This document shows positions 60,228 through 64,000 of a DNA stretch of 64,000 nt, in pieces. The notes under the pieces are model-generated. The model saw nothing but the letters and a program-made list of their open reading frames with translations, ran no database searches and was not told where the DNA came from. This stretch comes from Antedon mediterranea (lineage: Eukaryota; Echinodermata; Crinoidea; Comatulida; Antedonidae). The position numbers were made by a program, and so were the translations under genes. The stretch lies in assembly GCF_964355755.1 (NCBI RefSeq), contig NC_092675.1, forward strand, positions 18,986,912-19,050,911. Direction: 5' to 3'. Positions within the stretch are counted from its first letter, which is position 1, and each line of letters opens with the position of its first letter.

Positions 60228-61240
60228 ATGGATTGCAGAATGTTATTAATTGGCTGTATGTTGGCTGTGATGGCTGCTGCCTGTTGCCCGAAAGATGATT
60301 GTGAATGCCCTTCAAGGAGTAAGTAGTAGTATTCTAAACAGCTGTAAAGAGAAATGTGTCATCTATTGAACAATGTTAACCAATTCAGTTTCTAAATTTT
60401 ACATTTATAAATAAAAAATGTTTAAAGCACTACAATAGATTTTTGTAAAATGTATTAAATGATGTATTAAACAATCAGAGAGGAAACAGAAAAGTACAAT
60501 CCCAGAATACCAAACTATAGTATTGTATATAATGCAAGTTACTTTTTATTTTTTAAATATAGTATATAATGCAAATATTTTTTATTTTATATATTTGTAT
60601 TTTTTAAGGGACTGTGGTGAAATGCTGGAAAATGATCCTTCTGCTCCAAGTGGTGATTATTTAATACAGCCAAATGATAGAGAACCTGAGTTTAGGGTCT
60701 ACTGTGACATGAGGAAAGATGGCGGATGGACAGTAAGTAAAAGTGATGATAAATTAAATGCAGAGGTTTTTTTTCTTCCATTATACTTAACTATTAAATT
60801 ACAGTTTTGATAAATTTCACAAGATAAATTTTCCACAATTTACGACCCAAAAAATAAATAATTTGGTTTGTAAATATAATTGGTCACTCATTTTTTTAGT
60901 TTGAACTACAGTATGTGGTACTTAGATTGTTGCCTTTTTATAGTTCAGCTGTTGTGTAAAGTTTCTTTGTAACCCCAGGTGATACAACGAAGAGAGGATG
61001 GTTCGGAAAATTTCTACCTCAATTGGGGAAACTACAGAGAGGGTTTTGGAAAAGTGTACTCAGAGTTCTGGCTTGGCAATGAACAGATACACCGTATAAC
61101 ATCTGATGGTAGTTTTGAGCTCTTAGTAGAGATGACTGACCACTTGGATGAAATGAAGTTTGCAAGATATTCTCACTTTCGTGTTGGTAGTGAGAAGTCC
61201 AACTATCTTATAAGAATCAGTGGATACAATGGAACTGCAG
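60228..61240 (+). CDS. FReD gene 2B: secreted fibrinogen-related protein, 3' end not found (partial)
   Basis: Exon 1 60228-60318 (signal peptide MDCRMLLIGCMLAVM and linker CCPKDDCECPS). Exon 2 ends at 60732 and exon 3 is 60979-61240. Exons 2-3 are open: RDCGEMLENDPSAPSGDY, FRVYCDMRKDGGWT, then VIQRREDGSENFYLNWGNYR and [11 protein letters not shown]. Here the frameshift seen in 2A is absent. The acceptor used by 2A (TTTAG before AGAAGTG) is deleted in 2B. The nearest AG (60608) gives the wrong phase; an AG at 60562 gives the right phase but adds a hydrophobic stretch (NANIFYFIYLYFL). No final FReD exon with DRDND is visible to 64000, so the gene may continue outside or be a pseudogene. Confidence 0.65.
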
Positions 61241-64000
61241 GTTAGTATATCTTCAATCAATTTTTACACTAAAAATTCAAGTAAACAAAGAATGAACCTT
61301 TTTTTTTGTAGGCCTTATAGACCCTTTGTACCTTATAGTAAAAATAATTTATGGAATACCCACATACTGTAGGGTTTCTTTTGCATTTATCACATTTAAA
61401 GGAATAAAACTAATGCTAGAATTACGGCTGCTTAAACACAGTTAAATTATAAGGACATTGACTGCTGGGAAAGAACATGAGACATGTACTGTACCTAAGC
61501 AGCGGTGGCGTCTCAGGATCTAAAGTCCACAGAAGCAACAGAGTTCTAGCATAATTTGAGGTGGTCTTCATCAAATTTAGGGGAGGCATCTTTTTTTCAT
61601 GGTACTTGTAAATAAAATACTGCGTACAAATCCATTCTTTCAATTTTAAAAATGAAGTGACCTTTAAATAAAAAAAAGTTCTTTATCACAGTTTTGTTCT
61701 CCTGAATTTTATATTAAAATAAAAAGAAATAGGTTTTTTAAACTACTCGCATCAAAAAACTTGCACATTAAATCAAATTATGTTTTAAAATTACAAATCA
61801 CAAATAATAACTCTTGCCTCTTGTACAAAAATGAAGTTTTTTGGACAAGTAGTTCTCGAGAAAATGCAATTTCAGTTTACTTGCTACTTTAAGACTGCTC
61901 GCCGGCTTTTGAAAAATTCTGTCCTATCTTTTAACACTAGCAGGTCTGAAAAGTATACTCAAAAAGTGGTTCAGAATTGGGACCATGGTCCCAAATGGTT
62001 CCAAAATTTAATGGAATGGTCCTTGACCACATATCTATCTGTATATTCATAGACCAATGTATCATGTGGCGGGACACTAAAAAATATGTGTACTATAGCC
62101 GGCCTGGTGAATAAATTCGTCCACGTTCAATCCGTCGTGCAAATAGAGAGTGTACGGTGGAATGTTTGTTTGTGTAAATAAATCACTTACCAACTCAATT
62201 TTCAAACAAGATGAGATTTTTATAGTTAAAATACTACAAAAACATATCAACAATCCCTTCCCATGTGTGCTCCGAACATGTGTGTTTACTGTTTGGCCTC
62301 CCTTACCAAAGCAGAATGCTTAAATAGCCTTCGCTAACCATTCGCTAGGCATTCGAATGCTAATTTACAGGTAATTTTTAGAATTTAGGCATTCATGGTT
62401 AAAACCACTTAAATGGAATGCTAAGAAAAGTTTCCAAGCATCCTTTAGGAATGCTTACAAGAGTCAATAAGCATTCAGAAGCTATCCCGAATGGTAGTGT
62501 GAATGCTAAGAGATCATTGCAAGCATTCGGTGGAGATATTCTGAATGGTAGTGTGAATGCTAAAAACATTGGTAGCATTCAGGAAGATATTTTAAATGGT
62601 AGTGTGAATGCTAAAAACATTGGTAGCATTCAGGAAGATATTTTAAATGGTAGTGTGGATGCTAAGATCATTGGTAGCATTCAGGAAGAGATTTTAAATG
62701 GTAAACAGGGAAATAATTGAATGCTCAACCAATCAGATCAATCCTCAAAAACTGCCAAAAAACAACAACCAATTCAAATTCAAGAGACCAATGACTAGAG
62801 AAAGGCTGAGTTGAGTGAGGAGGCCTATTATAGACCGCAGCCTTCCTTCTTTTTACACCCTGCTGGCAACCCTACACAGATTTTGCTGATATAAAAGGTA
62901 TTGTAACTAGTATCTATACCTGCTCTTTTATCATTCTGTATTTAGCTACTAACTAGCTAGGCCTAATAATAGTAGGAAGTTGAGTTCAGCAGAAAGGGAC
63001 CAGGGCTAGGCTACAGTAGATAGTGAGTGGTTTGGGAGAATTCAGTGGTGGTACCTATAAATTGGATCCCCTAAGTCACTCCCTGGTTATATTGTGTAGC
63101 TAGGCCTAGGCTAGTTATATTAAAATCTAGCTAACCACATCAACAAACAACGAAACCGATGAATGATTGTCGATTACTGATGTGTATGTGTGGTGCGCGC
63201 TTTTAAATTCGTATTGAATATATCGTGCCTCCTCTTCCTCCTACCCGGCTTAATTTGCGTATGGTTTTTGAATGATGATCATGAAACACACAAACGGGTG
63301 TAATTCCATCGTTAGTTACTTTAGTGTTACAATAAAACCGTCTCGGCAATATGATGGAAATAAGCGTCACTGTCGGTAAATGTATACACCGGTCCCAAAG
63401 AGTCAGGGTCAATTACTTTTTTTAAGAAATACGTTTAATGTGTATTATTATTATTATTATAGTTTAAAATATTAAGCGTATTTTATAAATTTCATCTCCA
63501 TCGATTCTACCATCACATTTTAAAATCAAAGTGCTAGGTTTTAAATTCTATCTAGGTTTCTCTCTCTCCCTCTCCTTCTCTCCTTATTAATTTGGATTCG
63601 ACTATGTAGAAACGGAATTTAATTTCCAAATTAAAACACTGCATTGTAACAATATTATAATCGGTCTGCTTTGCTTTTATCGATGATTACAATAGAAATA
63701 AGGGTAGGGCGTGTGTCTGTATAACCGTCGGTCAGTGTACACACCAGGTCACAAAGCTTTAAAGAAATATTTTTAATTGTTATTCCGAATATGTGTGTTA
63801 GAGTAATTCGTTTTGATATATAATCATTTGGTATACTAATAATTTCAACCAGCTGCCTCTACGCGCCTAGTCCGATAAATCCAATCCTAGATTTACCGAT
63901 ATTGCGCCCCCTATATAGTTTTTGATAAATTACTAATAATGTTATGGTATCGATAGATTGTAAGCCAGCTGAATGGTTAGTTCTTGAGTCTCGTAATGTA
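61241..64000 (+). other. Gene 2B intron or downstream sequence; no recognised gene
   Basis: 61241-61690 still matches the 2A intron, including the start of the element seen at 30001 (CAGCGGTGGCGTCTCAGGAT at 61501). After that there is no similarity to copy A. 62310-62720 is rich in GAATGCT/AGCATTC half-palindromes. 62930-63160 has AGGCCTA clusters. Short TATTAT and TCTC simple repeats lie near 63450 and 63560. No coding region is convincing. Confidence 0.5.
62460..62715. repeat. ~51-54-bp minisatellite, about 4 units
   Basis: Units carry GGTAGTGTGAATGCTAA, then ATTGGTAGCATTCAGGAAG and ATATTTTAAAT. Each unit holds an inverted pair GAATGCT / AGCATTC. Because unit length is a multiple of three over much of the array, a 100-aa frame (62418-62720) with repeated ILNGSVNAKNIGSIQED appears; I treat it as repeat-derived. 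Confidence 0.8.

Larger units (their letters stand above)
46915..61700 (+). repeat. Segmental duplication, copy B (two FReD genes)
   Basis: Counterpart of copy A. Copy-specific features: 23-unit minisatellite at 51445-52594, about 330 bp at 55219-55545 not in A, Helitron-like insertion 57674-58991. It lacks the transposon and hairpins found in A intron 1 of gene 2. Similarity to A ends near 61690. Confidence 0.9.

Noticed and set aside
61831-62052. Last exon of FReD 2B
   Set aside because: The frame has none of DRDND, GGWW or the paired cysteines, and no acceptor in the needed phase.
62418-62720. 100-aa repeat protein (ILNGSVNAKNIGSIQED)
   Set aside because: The repetition is at DNA level with inverted GAATGCT/AGCATTC pairs, and there is no sign of splicing or a homologue.

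Overview
The window is from a eukaryotic nuclear genome, AT-rich and full of transposable elements. It most likely comes from a marine invertebrate deuterostome, and an echinoderm fits best. That placement is an inference from many dispersed AGGCCTA motifs, a DIRS tyrosine-recombinase retrotransposon, a Penelope-like element, tRNA-derived SINEs and a tandem family of fibrinogen-related-domain (FReD) genes with GT-AG introns. I see no prokaryotic or organellar genes.

The host genes form a FReD lectin-like cluster, all on the + strand, in two copies of a two-gene block. Copy A runs from about 14.4 to 33.1 kb and copy B from about 46.9 to 61.7 kb. The first gene of each block (15921-19983 and 48450-53567) is complete: signal peptide, PAN/apple-like domain, a 25-nt microexon and a full FReD, 321 aa in five exons with matching phases. 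The two proteins differ at only five residues, so the duplication is young. The second gene of each block has a short signal-peptide exon followed directly by a FReD. In copy A (24783-33068) it is a pseudogene, with a frameshift, a lost cysteine and a lost C-terminus. In copy B (60228 onward) the FReD exons are open, but the ancestral 3' splice site is gone and no last exon appears before the window ends. Fragments of further units lie at 1714-2080 and 43.6-44.2 kb, with an inverted one at 33.9-34.4 kb.

Layout: 1-1713 is a ~180-bp satellite. 2.1-14.3 kb holds SINE pieces and a DIRS element whose first ORF is split by a 7.4-kb transposon, itself carrying a TTAA-flanked element that contains two more insertions. 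14.4-33.1 kb is FReD block A. 34.8-39.7 kb is a 4.9-kb transposon with ~1.35-kb inverted repeats, carrying a decayed protein that looks like a PIN/FEN-type nuclease and a LINE fragment. 39.7-46.9 kb is repeat-rich (SINEs, microsatellites, a Penelope-like element with a hammerhead-like motif, a LINE fragment). 46.9-61.7 kb is FReD block B. 61.7-64 kb has no recognised gene.

The most novel signal is a set of three transposons (2840-10237, 25007-28638, 34835-39743). All begin AGT, all are flanked by 5-bp AT-rich duplications, and all share modular subterminal repeats. One carries the nuclease-like protein. Because the FReD blocks are recent duplicates, copy B supplies the empty site for one of these insertions and copy A the empty site for a Helitron-like one, which fixes their exact ends.
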